Positions 22,301-31,800 of a DNA stretch of 39,449 bases are shown here, piece after piece; the stretch's first letter is position 1; each line of letters starts with the position of its first letter. The stretch comes from Heterotrichella gracilis. Its lineage: Eukaryota; Sar; Xanthophyceae; Tribonematales; Xanthonemataceae. The notes below the pieces were generated by a model that made no database searches, was not told the origin of the DNA, and worked only from the letters and a program-made list of their open reading frames with translations. Position numbers and translations under genes: made by a program. The stretch is from positions 1 to 39,449 of the forward strand of contig JAULBX010027252.1 of the NCBI GenBank assembly GCA_032358255.1. The letters run 5' to 3'.

Positions 22301-24878
22301 ACCAACCCTGGGCTTACAACACTGTTGGAGGTGCTTCATAAAGTCACGTGGCTCGTTGAAAGGCCCGAGGATTTATGGGGCCGGAATGGCCATTGGGCAT
22401 TTGCAGTTAGCTGGAGGGTGCCCAAGCTATTTAGGGTTGAGGGTTCAGGGTTCAGGGTTTAGGGTTTAGGGTTTGTAGTCAGCCCAGGGTGCCTAGGCTG
22501 TTTAGGAGTTAGTTTGTAGGGTTTAGGCTTTGTGGTCAGCTTAAGGGTGCCAAGGCTGTTTAGGGTTTAGGGTTTGTATTCAGCTCAAGGGGTGCCAAGT
22601 ACATGGGTGTGTGTGCAGGGCCTCGCGGCAAATCTTGCATATGAGCCATTTGCAGCGTTCCTGGAGAATGCCCAGCGCATCCCATTGGAGGCAACAACAC
22701 TGAGGGCCACCACTGAGCTCATCAGCCGCATGGCGCCCCCCTACAACGACACAGACGGCAGCGCAATTCTGGAGCACACCAGGAAGGTGTTTGGAGGGCT
22801 CCATGAGGGGTGGTGCAGGAGCGATGAAGACAAGCGCGCGAGCTTGGCATTGGTGGTTCTCATGAAGTATTTTAATAAGCCTGTGCCATTGGATCCCTCC
22901 TCGACCGCTGAGCCGCCGCCAGTGCCGCTGGTAGGTGTAGGGTTTTACAGGGGTGCTACGTTGCCGTTGGCTGCATTCATTTTGCGGTTTTTAATAAATC
23001 ACATTGTGAATAACTGTAAGAAAGCTATTCAATTTCATTAAATAATGTATTAAAAAAATGATTAATTTCTTTTTGCTCCAACTCACCTCTCTTGTTGCTC
23101 AATCGGCACATGTGGGCTCCTGCGATTGTTTGCAGGGGTGCTATGTTGTTGTAGGTTGCTGTTGTTGTTAAACCCTAAGTTCCAAACCCTAAAACTTCAA
23201 TCTTTCGTGCTGGTCAATCTGCATGCATAACAGAACAGAACAATAATGAAAAGCCCGCCGCTGTCCGAAGACCATGGACAACTCCTGCGTGGAGCGATTT
23301 CCGGTCATGGGGAGGCGTGCAAAGAGCAAGTCGCGCTCCAAATGCAGGAAACATTCCACACAAAAACGATTAAATCCCCAGGAAATGTTAAACATATTTA
23401 ATCTGCATGCATGTGAGCACGTTTGGGGTTCTACCAACGTTTTTATTAATATGTTGACCAGTGTTTTCTACCTAGTGCAGCATTGGCGCTCAGGGATGGA
23501 TGGCAGCCCGGGCATGGCCTCTATACCTGGCAACAAACTGGTAGCTTGCATGCTGGAGGTCAAGGAGGGCAATGGTGGTGGCGAGCCCGCAATGCAACTG
23601 CTGGCCAGCTATGGCAAGCTCATGTGCAAGAGCTATTATGCAGACGCGCCAGATGTGGGCAGATTTGCGGTTGACAACTCCTGCTTCCCAATGCTCGGCA
23701 TTGAAATCCACAACAATTGCATAAGGTAATTGTTGCTGAATTGGCTCTCTGCATGCGAGTGTCAAATGGTTGGGTCAAGAGGAACTGCTTAGAGTTTAGG
23801 GTTTAGGGTTCGGTTAGGGTTTAGGGCCTGAAATCTTGCAAATCTTGGACTGATCATGATATGCCGCGACAAGGTTTAGGGTTTGTGGTGCTGACGCCAT
23901 TTCCCTGCCTACAGGTTCCACGCCATGTTCTTTGTGGACAAGATTGGCACAGAGCCCCTGACCACCCTCATGCACCTGGGGGAACACTGGGAGACCCCGG
24001 GATACATGGAGATGGTGGCCAGGGCGCTGAAAAGCGCAGCGGTGCTGGTGCTGGACCTCCAGGCGCACTATCTCAGGATGGGAGAAGAAGCCAAGGAGGC
24101 ATCTGGGGGCAGCCAGGTAGATGGGGGTGTGCCTCGCGCCAGGGATGGGCGGAATGCTCACATTGCCGACAGCGTGCCGTACATGCTGCGCTACCCAAGG
24201 TGCGGGTGACAACCGCCCAGCTACATTATCTGTGGGTTAGGGTTTAGGGTGTGGGGTCTAGGGTTTGGGGTTTAGGGTGCGTGACATTCAGGCACACTAC
24301 CTCCAGCTGGAGGTAGAAGCTAAAGAGGCAGCTGGGGGGGGCCAGCCAGATGGGGTTTTGCCTCGCGCCAGCGACAGGCGGAATGCACAAATTGCCATCC
24401 AGTCCGGTGGGGGTGTGCCTCGCGCCTGCGATGGGCGGAATGCGCACATTGCCGACAGCGTGCCTTACATGCTGCACTACCCAAGGTGCGGATTGAATTG
24501 AATTGAATTTGAATTGAAAGACATCGTTCAGCCGCATGATCTAGGGGCAGCTCCAGCTCAAGCCCTAACCCTAAACCCTAAAAAGCCCTAAACCCACCCA
24601 GGTGGCGAGGGGATGTTAGGTGAGCAAGTCGCAGGTCGCTGTAATGGCTTCAATTGCCGTGCCGTTATGCATTTTCTATGATTTAGATGGTGGCCACCAG
24701 GCGAGATTGTATGCACGCGTCCCACCCCTAAACCCTACATAAACCACACCTGAAAAGCACTCCTCCATAAACCCTAAGCAGGCGCTCCCCTTGGTCAACC
24801 TGAACCCTAACCCTTCACAGATACCACGTGGCATATCACAGCTGGGCAGGGTTGGCAAGCATTGTCGCCCGACCCTAA
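19394..24878 (+). CDS. Coiled-coil protein with putative PD-(D/E)xK-like (Crinkler-type) domain
   Basis: Proposed exons: 19394-19495, 20449 to about 20634, a coiled-coil part to 21037, 21602-21775, 22584-22930, 23481-23725, 23915-24199 and 24821-24878. Phases agree from 21037 to the TAA at 24876. The start codon was not found; the first listed exon is Arg/Ala-rich like a plastid or mitochondrial presequence. Next comes a Glu/Arg/Lys coiled-coil module present about three times (ending LLVNAMAQ, LLIAMAQ, LLNAMAQ), then VPYVDRLDQVLSSV and WPDFLDAWELQGDVLF. Exons 23481-24199 contain KLVACMLEVKEGNGGGEPAMQ and CFPMLGIEIHNN. The E-x-K plus GxGxPxxQ pattern resembles the restriction-endonuclease-like domain of Crinkler-type proteins in oomycetes, fungi and some algae. 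The assignment is tentative; no kinase domain follows. The second coiled-coil copy has a frame break. The stop codon lies in a CCCTAAA repeat. Confidence 0.52.
19540..19625 (+). repeat. Two decayed copies of a donor segment
   Basis: The end of exon 19394-19495 and its donor (CAGCCCAGCAGGAGCCG|GTAAGC) is echoed at about 19540-19562 and about 19596-19618. Each copy is flanked by CCCTAAACCCTAA motifs. Confidence 0.7.
20153..20350. repeat. Tandem duplication of about 85 bp in an intron
   Basis: About 20153-20236 and about 20266-20350 share an AT-rich start (AAAATAT...ATACATAT) followed by a conserved block containing GTGAAGCCACTGCCATGG and ACCTGAGCTG. The duplication lies in the first intron of the coiled-coil gene. 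Confidence 0.82.
20470..21037 (+). repeat. Threefold coiled-coil coding repeat
   Basis: Three homologous units of about 165-200 bp. Each encodes an Ala/Glu-rich start, a conserved LREAERRLEEET-like core, a Lys-rich stretch, and KIxRLxxxxALLxxAMAQ. Unit 1 is about 20470-20635, unit 2 about 20680-20830 and unit 3 about 20850-21030. Unit 2 has lost about five bases near 20759, so its first half and second half lie in different frames. A stop (TAG at about 20662) lies between units 1 and 2 in the frame of unit 1. Confidence 0.82.
21418..21560 (+). repeat. Upstream copies of exon 21602-21775 start
   Basis: About 21497-21560 repeats the start of the downstream exon (segment for PVPYVDRLDQVLS, with the TAG acceptor). 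Shorter remnants (AG followed by GTCCTCCCGCCACAAG or similar) lie at about 21400-21418 and about 21444-21462. CCCTAAACCCT motifs separate them. Confidence 0.85.
21806..21832 (+). repeat. Interstitial telomere-like array (TTTAGGG)
   Basis: Three to four perfect GGGTTTA units in the intron just after the donor of exon 21602-21775. Similar short arrays occur at about 21908-21930, 22452-22473 and, as CCCTAAA, 24878-24902. Confidence 0.9.
21836..22235 (+). repeat. Four downstream copies of exon 21602-21775 end
   Basis: The segment encoding VLFHCHRVTAAK plus its GTGAGC donor recurs at about 21836-21886, 21990-22037, 22078-22127 and 22193-22235. The second copy extends further left (from about 21932, the VFSEGWPDF segment). 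The first three copies retain GTGAGC at the donor position. TTTAGGG or GGGTGTA tracts lie between the copies. Confidence 0.9.
22146..22185 (+). repeat. (GGGTGTA)n variant telomere-like array
   Basis: About five tandem units of a heptamer that differs from GGGTTTA by one base, between two copies of the duplicated exon end. Confidence 0.9.
24283..24485 (+). repeat. Downstream copy of exon 23915-24199 end
   Basis: About 24283-24485 repeats the last third of exon 23915-24199, encoding LQAHYLQLEVEAKEAAGGG and ending HIADSVPYMLHYPR with the same GTGCGG donor. It contains an internal duplication of the PRACDGRNAHIA segment. TTTAGGG motifs lie at about 24238-24278. The frame is open, so inclusion as an alternative exon cannot be excluded. 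Confidence 0.9.
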
Positions 24879-24911
24879 AACCCTAAACCCTAAACCCTAA
24901 ACCATATCTTC

Positions 24912-25035
24912 ACACATCCCACGTGGCATATCGCAGCTGGGCAAGGGTGGCGAGCATTGTCGCCGGACCCTAAAACCCTAAACCATAAACCATAATCCTT
25001 CACACATCCCACGTGGCATATCGCAGCTGGGCATG
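24912..25035 (+). repeat. Two downstream copies of the terminal exon
   Basis: Terminal exon 24821-24878 (YHVAYHSWAGLASIVARP) recurs at about 24912-24968 and, shortened, at about 25006-25035. Both follow CACAxATCCCACGTGGCATATC. CCCTAAA arrays lie between the copies. Confidence 0.9.
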
Positions 25036-25225
25036 TGGTGTGTGAGGGGTTAGGGTTTAGAGTTTAGGGTTTGGGATGATGGCAGCGGCCATGTGGGGTG
25101 TGTGGAGGTTTAGTGTTTAGGGTTTGGGATGATGGCAGCAGCCACGTCGGGTGCGTGAAGGGGCTGGCATGCACCAGCTTATCTCTCAATGGTATAATTG
25201 CAGCATGGGTTCTTGGGGAGCCTCC

Positions 25226-25292
25226 CTGGGTTTAGGGTTTAGAGAGTAGGTAAACTACCTGGGTTTAGGGTTTAGAGAGTAGGTAAACTACC
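25226..25292. repeat. Perfect tandem duplication of about 33 bp
   Basis: Two adjacent copies of a unit containing GGGTTTAGGGTTTAGAG and AGTAGGTAAACTACC. The inner GGTAAACTACC part is itself partly palindromic. Confidence 0.9.
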
Positions 25293-25388
25293 CAAGAACA
25301 CACGCGAATGTGATCATTTCCAGACATTTGCAAGTATGCGTAATGGAGTGCGCGTGGCACTGTGACAGAGATTGTTACGCCAGGGAAG

Positions 25389-25476
25389 GAGCCGAGACAG
25401 GCCCTGGGCAGGCCGAGACAGCCGAGACAGCCGAGGCAGGCCGAGGCAGGGCAGGCCGAGGCAGCCGAGACAGGCC
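25389..25476 (+). repeat. GCCGAGACAG / GCCGAGGCAG decamer array
   Basis: A purine-rich array of about eight degenerate 5-10 bp units inserted within dispersed repeat copy 2. It has no counterpart at the matching point of copy 1, so it expanded after the two copies separated or was lost from copy 1. Confidence 0.85.
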
Positions 25477-25761
25477 CGTAGTACGTTTTTAGCCAATGCT
25501 TCGGAAGCACTGCTGTGTCGTTGTTTGCCCTGATTGTGGATGGGCAGAGTTTGGTACCATAAGCCCCTGGGCCAAAAACATTGTCTGTGTTGTATTTTAG
25601 AGTTGCACCTTTGCGCCATTGGCATGGCATGGCAGTGCTTTGATGTTTGGGAGTTGTCTGCTGGGATGAGATCTCTGTATAATTGCTGGCATGACGGGAT
25701 CAATGATGCTTGTGTGAAATTATATCCTTGCAGAAGATGAGATTGTGGATTCAGATCGGAT

Positions 25762-25766
25762 TGTAA
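25762..25766 (+). terminator. Candidate TGTAA poly(A) signal
   Basis: This is the first TGTAA I find downstream of the stop at 24878, in the same conserved context as the TGTAA at 15906. Confidence 0.38.
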
Positions 25767-25838
25767 CAGTTGTGCCACTAGTTCTTACAAACAAACACAT
25801 AGAAAGGCAGGCTGCGCATTCCCAGGCAGCATTTAGCC

Positions 25839-25859
25839 GATGATCATAATATGATCATC
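25839..25859. repeat. 21-nt palindrome
   Basis: GATGATCATA and TATGATCATC are perfect inverted copies around a single central A. The palindrome lies within the tail of dispersed repeat copy 2. Confidence 0.85.
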
Positions 25860-26154
25860 AGCTTACATTGCTTGTGTGCCCGTGGACTTCAGGCCTGAGG
25901 CCACACACGTGGGACCTGGGTCCACAACGTCATGACTGGTATTACCAGTGCATTTGATTAAATTAAAGAAAAAATAAAATTCAAAGCAGCCTGCAGCACG
26001 GGGCACCCCTCGTAGTCTTCATTTTCCACAACGAATAATTTTCCTTAGTGACAATGCACACTGCGTTATATTTTCTTTTCTCAAAATAAAAAAAATCTTT
26101 CTTTCTTGTTGTAGTCAGTTGACAGACATCGTGACGGTGCCGCCATTCCTGACC

Positions 26155-26577
26155 CTATTCTCCACCAAGAATCATCATCCAACGCCACGTTGCTGTGTTC
26201 ACCAGCTGCCACTCGCCATTCACCTCAACCTTGCCCGCCCCCACCAGGATGCACCCCGCAGAGTCCCTGTAGGTATTTCCTGCATGGATGAGAATGTCTG
26301 ATCTCCCGGGGACATCAATGAGCGGGAGCCTTTTCCCAAACCTCGGGCTTTTCCTCATGGTCACTGGGAAGGAGCCGATTTGGATGGCGTGCTGGGAGCT
26401 CTCCAAGGTGTAGCACAGGAAGTTGCCGTTGTGGAATAGCTCCCCCACGATGCTGTGGATACCTGTACCCGTGCGGCGGATCTCCAGGTCCATGGTCCCT
26501 TGCGCAGATGATCTTGCAAATTGCGCCGCAGCACTTGGTAACTGCAACCCAGAACAACACACTGTGTTGGAATCCAT
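26155..26577 (-). CDS. DUF5675-domain protein (candidate horizontal transfer)
   Basis: An uninterrupted 140-residue ORF with ATG at 26577 and stop at 26155. Residues about 29-128 match the DUF5675 family, mostly known from bacteria and phages: GELFHNGNFLCYTLE, then IQIGSFPVTMRKSPRFGKRLPLIDVPG, then ILIHAGNTYRDSAGCILVG (strings here shown by their key blocks). The conserved His98 and Cys109, spaced H-x10-C in an IHxGN...GCI context, recall the His/Cys arrangement of L,D-transpeptidases, although DUF5675 has no assigned function. The first 28 residues are an extension; Met29 could be the true start. It is the only single-exon gene in the window with a recognised family. It has no exon-end copies or telomere-like motifs around it, which suggests a recent origin. 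Confidence 0.72.
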   Translation of the reverse strand: MDSNTVCCSGLQLPSAAAQFARSSAQGTMDLEIRRTGTGIHSIVGELFHNGNFLCYTLESSQHAIQIGSFPVTMRKSPRFGKRLPLIDVPGRSDILIHAGNTYRDSAGCILVGAGKVEVNGEWQLVNTATWRWMMILGGE

Positions 26578-27299
26578 TTTTTTGTTATTATATTACATAC
26601 AGAAATTAGGGGTATAGCACAGGAATGTCCGTTTGTGCAACTGCAACCACTGAGAGACGGCCAAAGGCGCAGATAACAACCTGCAAAAACGTTCTACAGC
26701 CAACTCCCCTCATTATGGTTCCAAACCAGGCTGGGCATTGACCAGTATTACTGGGCAATGCCCAAATACTATACCCTTAATCTAGGCTTTCAGGGAGGGA
26801 CTGGATCGTGCATTGTACAAAGTTTGGTGCCTGCGGGAGCAGCCTGCCAGCAGTGGATACCATTTTATGGTGCTCGTAGAGGCTGGCAGATGAGGGTGGA
26901 GGCCAAATGGCGAACCAAGACTTGGGGCTGCACTCCCCCAATAACTGCCCTCCTAACTAGGGCTATACATGACTGCAAAGCTGCTATGCCGCCCGACTTC
27001 TGCAATATGCTATCATCGCAGTATACATGAGCTCGTGTCGCATCAGAAATAGCTGCTATTAGCATGGCTTCTATGCCGCCTTTGACAACAGCCAATAAAT
27101 TGTAAATTTTAAATTTCTTTGACACGCATGCCTCACATCCATATTGGGTCCTACGCACAACCTACATGTCACTGGCTACGCTAACTATGCAAAAAGAATC
27201 ATGGCCTACTTATGTATACATACATGGACCCATGCGCAATGCAAGCCAGGAGGTGTCCTGCCTAACTACCTCTAATCTACAGGCTGAAAACAATGAATT
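26578..27299. other. Region without recognised genes
   Basis: This is upstream of the minus-strand DUF5675 gene. ORFs up to 97 codons occur on both strands but none is recognisable. No repeats were seen. Confidence 0.35.
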
Positions 27300-27432
27300 G
27301 AATTGTTCAGCAAGTAAGACACAAACAAACAAACAAAAGGCGTTCCAAGCCGTCATCGGCTTATTGCCCTGTGTGCCCCTGAAGGGCACACATTTGGGAC
27401 TCAAAGTCCACAATGTCATGAAAAGTATAGTG
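27300..27432 (+). repeat. Dispersed repeat tail, copy 3 (partial)
   Basis: An ACAAACAAACAAA tract is followed by a segment (GTGTGCCCCTGAAGG, GGGACTCAAAGTCCACAATGTCATGA, key blocks only) that resembles the tail of copy 2 at 25785-25950. The GCAAGTAAGACACA segment at about 27310 also recurs at about 28398. Only the distal part of the family is present. Confidence 0.55.
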
Positions 27433-27460
27433 AGTAAAAAAGTCTCGCATACTGGAGACA

Positions 27461-28066
27461 TCAGAAATCAACAGACATAGAGTCCATCAAAGACAGAAGT
27501 GGGTGAATAAGTCTCAAACTAGAGACATGAGAAAATATGGTGGAAAAACCAACAGCAAGGTCTGTGTGGAAGCAGGATGGGAGCATAAAAGTGTCACTAC
27601 GAGCCCTCCCAGGGTCAAACTGTCTGTGGGAAGCAGCACCCAGCTGACTGGGTGCAGGCACAGTCACAGGTAAGGTCACCGGCTGAAGCGGCAGTACTGG
27701 CATGATCATGATGAGTGGGGTGAGGGTACCGGTGCTGGCAAGACTCTGGACAATAGGGGCCTCGAAGCTTGAACAAAATAGGTGGATGACCTTGTGGAAC
27801 GTTATTCCCCGGCGTGGTGAGAGGTCCTCTTGGCCAGAAAGGAGCTCGGACTGAGGCTGGGTGACAGTGGACTGGTCGTCCGATGCCATCTCGACGACGG
27901 GTGTCCTTCCGTTGACAGCAGTTTGAGCGGAATCCCAAACTTTTGCCAAAGCTTCAGCTTGAGCGTGCAGGTCGTTGCACAATTGGAGAGTGTTGGCTAG
28001 CAACTGCTGGATGGAGGTAGTCGCGAGGAGGTCGGACTGAACCGTTAGTACCGGTTCGACAGTCAT
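27461..28066 (-). CDS. Unassigned ORF, 201 residues, possible retroelement gag-like fragment
   Basis: An ORF starting at the ATG at 28066. The first ~120 residues look protein-like and probably helical: MTVEPVLTVQSDLLATTSIQ and LLANTLQLCNDLHAQAEALAKVW, followed by an acidic, polar linker (shown as key blocks). The remainder, after about residue 115, has a different and less plausible composition, as if the true frame changes or an intron follows. An N-terminal helical region with a polar linker is compatible with a gag-like protein. However, no zinc knuckle, protease, reverse transcriptase or LTR pair is seen, so that identity is weak. Confidence 0.3.
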   Translation of the reverse strand: MTVEPVLTVQSDLLATTSIQQLLANTLQLCNDLHAQAEALAKVWDSAQTAVNGRTPVVEMASDDQSTVTQPQSELLSGQEDLSPRRGITFHKVIHLFCSSFEAPIVQSLASTGTLTPLIMIMPVLPLQPVTLPVTVPAPSQLGAASHRQFDPGRARSDTFMLPSCFHTDLAVGFSTIFSHVSSLRLIHPLLSLMDSMSVDF

Positions 28067-28835
28067 GGCTGAAATGTCCAAGGTGTGGACTCACAGAGCT
28101 CACCAGGTGATAGTTCTTGGTTGGCGATAGATAAATATAAGAGGAACGACCAAGGGAAACGGGCGGAGAGCCGTGGTGAGGGCGAAGGAAGTATGCACAG
28201 GCGCAAGGAGATGCCGTCAGATGGCCCGACGGCAGAGCAACTCAGTCAACCTATAAACTATCGTCTTCAACCAGGCCGTGAACAGAGCTATGTACTGCAG
28301 CTGCCAAACTGCAAGCAATCAAAATGGATTATCACGTTTTTGGCATACGTTTGAATACATTCTAACAGTTACTAGATTATTTGAAGCTGATAATAAGCAA
28401 GTAAGACACACAAAGTTAATGAGTTGCATCCTCAGGCCGCGTGATTGGAACGGCTGCAATAAATGACGCCACATGCACTCACGGGGCGCCTCATAAGATG
28501 TGATCACATGATATAATCACGACCTCCCTGCGGATCACCCTAATCACCCCCCTTGAGCCAGTGGCACCCACACTCAATGGGGGCTACCCCTTGCATCACC
28601 CAAGCTGTCATCTTTGACCGCGATTGCTGTTAACAATATTTGGGGCCCTGGATAGATTGGGGGTGGGCCATTCAATTTGAGAATGACTGAGTTGCCAAAG
28701 TAGCTCCCCTCCTCTGTGTGCCAATGGTCAGACTCCCTCCTTGCCGGTTGGATCACAGGCACGTTGAACTTGGACATAAGGACTGAGATTTGCAAGCCTT
28801 CCTTGGATCATTGCAATGCTAATTTGTTGCCTGGC
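28067..28835. other. Intergenic region
   Basis: This lies between the 3' end of the F-box/LRR gene (minus) and the unassigned minus-strand ORF. It probably contains the 3' UTR of the former. I see no coding signal in it. Confidence 0.4.
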
Positions 28836-31800
28836 TCATGGCGTCTCGGCACCCTTGAGAGGCAGCCCCACCCACCCCTCCTCTGCCATGACCCTCAGCT
28901 TGGCACCCATGTCCTCCAGATCACAGTGCAGCTGCCAGTCCCCCACCACCTGCTGCTGCAGCTGGGGGCAGGGCACGAAGGAGTGCACCCACGCCCACCT
29001 GCATGTGGATTGAAAAAATTATTTATGATGAAGTAATGGAATATTAACACAAAGGAATGCAGTCGTGCATGCAATGGAAATGAAAGGAAAGGAGTGTCAC
29101 CTGCCACACCCAGTGATAGCTGAGCCATTGACCATGTGACTCGTCACTGATAAGGTGTGCACCCACCCACCCACCCACCACACCACACCACCATCCACAC
29201 CACACCACCCACACCTGTTCCCCTCGGCTCCCATGTCAGCAGTGACAGTACACACACGCGGCGGGCAGCTGTGCAGGTGCTCCCACAGCCATGCAGCAAC
29301 GGGTGGCGCTTCGCGCTCCCAGAAGGCTGCCATCGCGTCAGCAAGCTGCGCATCATCCTCACAAGATTTTTCGTTGGTGAAGCGCATGTGGATGTTGTCC
29401 TCGCCCACCTGGACCCAGTCAAAACAAAGAACGAGTAGAGGATTGTTTGAGGTGCCAGAGGGATCTAGGGTTTAGAGTTCAGCGGTTGGAATGGTAACGA
29501 TCACTCTGCGTTAGACTTAGGGGTTGAGTTTGTTGTTCTGCCCTCGAAGATCTGTCCTGGCCTCAGCAAGTTGCCCATCATCCTCACAAGATGTTTCGTT
29601 GGTGAAGAGCATGTAGATGTTGCCCTCGCCCACTGGGACATTCAGAGCTGGATGCGCTTTAGGTTTAGGTTTGCATTTAGGGACTAATTGTCTAAGGTCT
29701 TCTCCCATTTATGGGCCAAGCAAGAGCTGGATGCTTCCAGTTGAAATACAACGGTTTATTGGCCCACAGACCTCTCTCAATCAACTGGTCTCATTGCGGA
29801 ATTAAGGTGAGGGTTTGGGTTTGGGTTAGGGTTTACATCTGAGAATGCAGGGTATATCCCTACCTGGCCACAGTCTGCGCTGGATGAGTCTGTGACAGGG
29901 CCCTGCCCATCCAGTGGCCCAGCAGCGGCACCCTCCAGCAAACCCTGCACATTGAAATTACAACCGTACTGATGACAGCAGATTCCTGCACAAATATAAT
30001 CACAATGCAGCAAATAAAGCAACCCTATTCAGGTATTATGAGTCATATACTAGTATCTGAGTCTTACCTCGAAGTCAGAGAAGCTCAGGAGTCCTCTCAC
30101 GGCTCCGTCTGTGTCCAAAACATTTGCCCCACCACCAGCCTCTGCAGCCCTAAAAAAGCCCTAAACCCTAGACTTTTCACACCTGGTGCATGGGGCCCCC
30201 GCTCGAGCCGCTGGAGCTGCGCATGTCTCCCCCTTTGCAAAGCAGGAAGCCCATGGCTCTCATTGTGCAGTTGGCATGGTCATCTCAATCACTGACACCT
30301 CTACAAGTATAATCTTCACAAGGACATTACCGGTACTCTCCTGCTAGGTTGTATTATTCATTGTGTTTTCTACCTGGTGCATGGGGGCCCCGCCCGAGCC
30401 GCTGGAGCTGCGCCTGTGGCCCCCTCGGCACACGCCCACATGCCCTAATGCAGTGTCCACGCAGAAATCCAGGGGCTCCCTCATGGTCCCCTCTGAATCA
30501 AAGTGTGCCACCACCAGCCTCTGCAGCCTTGTCAGGGTGGTGATGGAGCCAAACTTGCACACATACTCCCTGGGCCTGGAATTAAAAGGGAGGAAAATAG
30601 CACGTGAGTAAGGCCAAAATGGATAGTAATGAAGGGTAAATGAGCAAAAGAAGACTAGGAAGTGCGCCATCGCCAGCCTCTGCAGCCTTGTCAGGGTGGT
30701 GATGGCGCCAAACATGCACATGTACTCCCTGGGCCTGGAATAAATAGGGAGGAAAAGAGAAAAAATATATATATAAATAAAGCGTAAATGGGAATTTATT
30801 GATGCAAAATCATTTGGGCCCACACAACAGCGCATGATGTGCCCTACCATTACCTGTCATACCCCACCACCAGCTCTGTCAGACTGACCAGGTCAGGGGC
30901 AAACACATGCAGCGTGGGCTCCACCACCCAGCCGGGGTTCGGCGCCTGAAACCCTTCTAGGTCATTCACGATGGCGGTGAGGGTTCGGAGGTTGCTGAGG
31001 CGCGCCACTGGCTCCGGCACGATATCCAAGATGTGGGCGTGCCCGTCATACTCCTCCAGGGAATTTGCCCAATACTGCAATTCAGTGAGACAGAAATTTA
31101 GTAACTTTTGGAATTTCAATGTCCCTTACTATTAGAGAGCATCGATATTGCAATCCTGTCTCCTACCATATCCCTTACCATGAGTGCGGTGAGGCCAGTG
31201 AGGGCGTTGAGACTGCGCATGGACTCTGCTTGTGCCCCCCTGCCAGAATCACCGATCCCCCTGCCAGTATAAGGCACTTGCCCCACTGTCCAACTCGTAC
31301 CTCAATATTATACAGCATCCACCACCTGTGTTCTACTCCCCCACTATTCCCCATCTGTGCATCATGTTCCTTACCATGAGTGCGGTGAGGGAGCTGAGGG
31401 CGGTGAGGCTGCGCATGGAGTCTGCTTCCCTCTCCCAGGTCACCACCCCGCGCAGCGCCAGGTGGGCAAGGTTGGGGAGCAAAGAGGGGAGGTCGGCCAC
31501 CACGGGGAGGGCCACGCCGCTTATCTCTGTGCCCTGCGCCAGGATGTTTGATTTGAAAGACAATTGTTGGTAATCCATTGGCAGTCGTAGTTGATCACCG
31601 AGTTCACACCTCCAGGGTGTGTGTTGGAACACGAATTTTACCTAGCTATTTTTCCATACAGTTTTATCACCTGCATACGCAAAACTGGCTGCAACATCCC
31701 TGGACAAGGGGAGACCAGGTTGAGGCAATGATGTTAAGAAATACCACAATAAAAGTAGGAGATTTGTTACCTGCTGGCGCAGCACTCGGCTGCCCACTGT

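Larger units (their letters stand above)
25302..25960 (+). repeat. Dispersed repeat, copy 2
   Basis: About 25302-25795 matches copy 1 at 15541-15955. It is interrupted at about 25389-25476 by a GCCGAGACAG-type array absent from copy 1. Its continuation at about 25855-25960 (TTGTGTGCCC, then CACGTGGGACCTGGGTCCACAACGTCATGA, given as its key blocks GTCCACAA and GTCATGA) resembles 27357-27430. Confidence 0.72.

Noticed and set aside
21806..24902. True chromosome end or internal telomere
   Set aside because: TTTAGGG arrays are short (two to four units), scattered, in both orientations and embedded between exons, so they are interstitial motifs rather than a telomere.
27461..28300. Full LTR retrotransposon
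   Set aside because: No LTR pair, no convincing primer binding site and no protease, integrase or reverse transcriptase motifs nearby.
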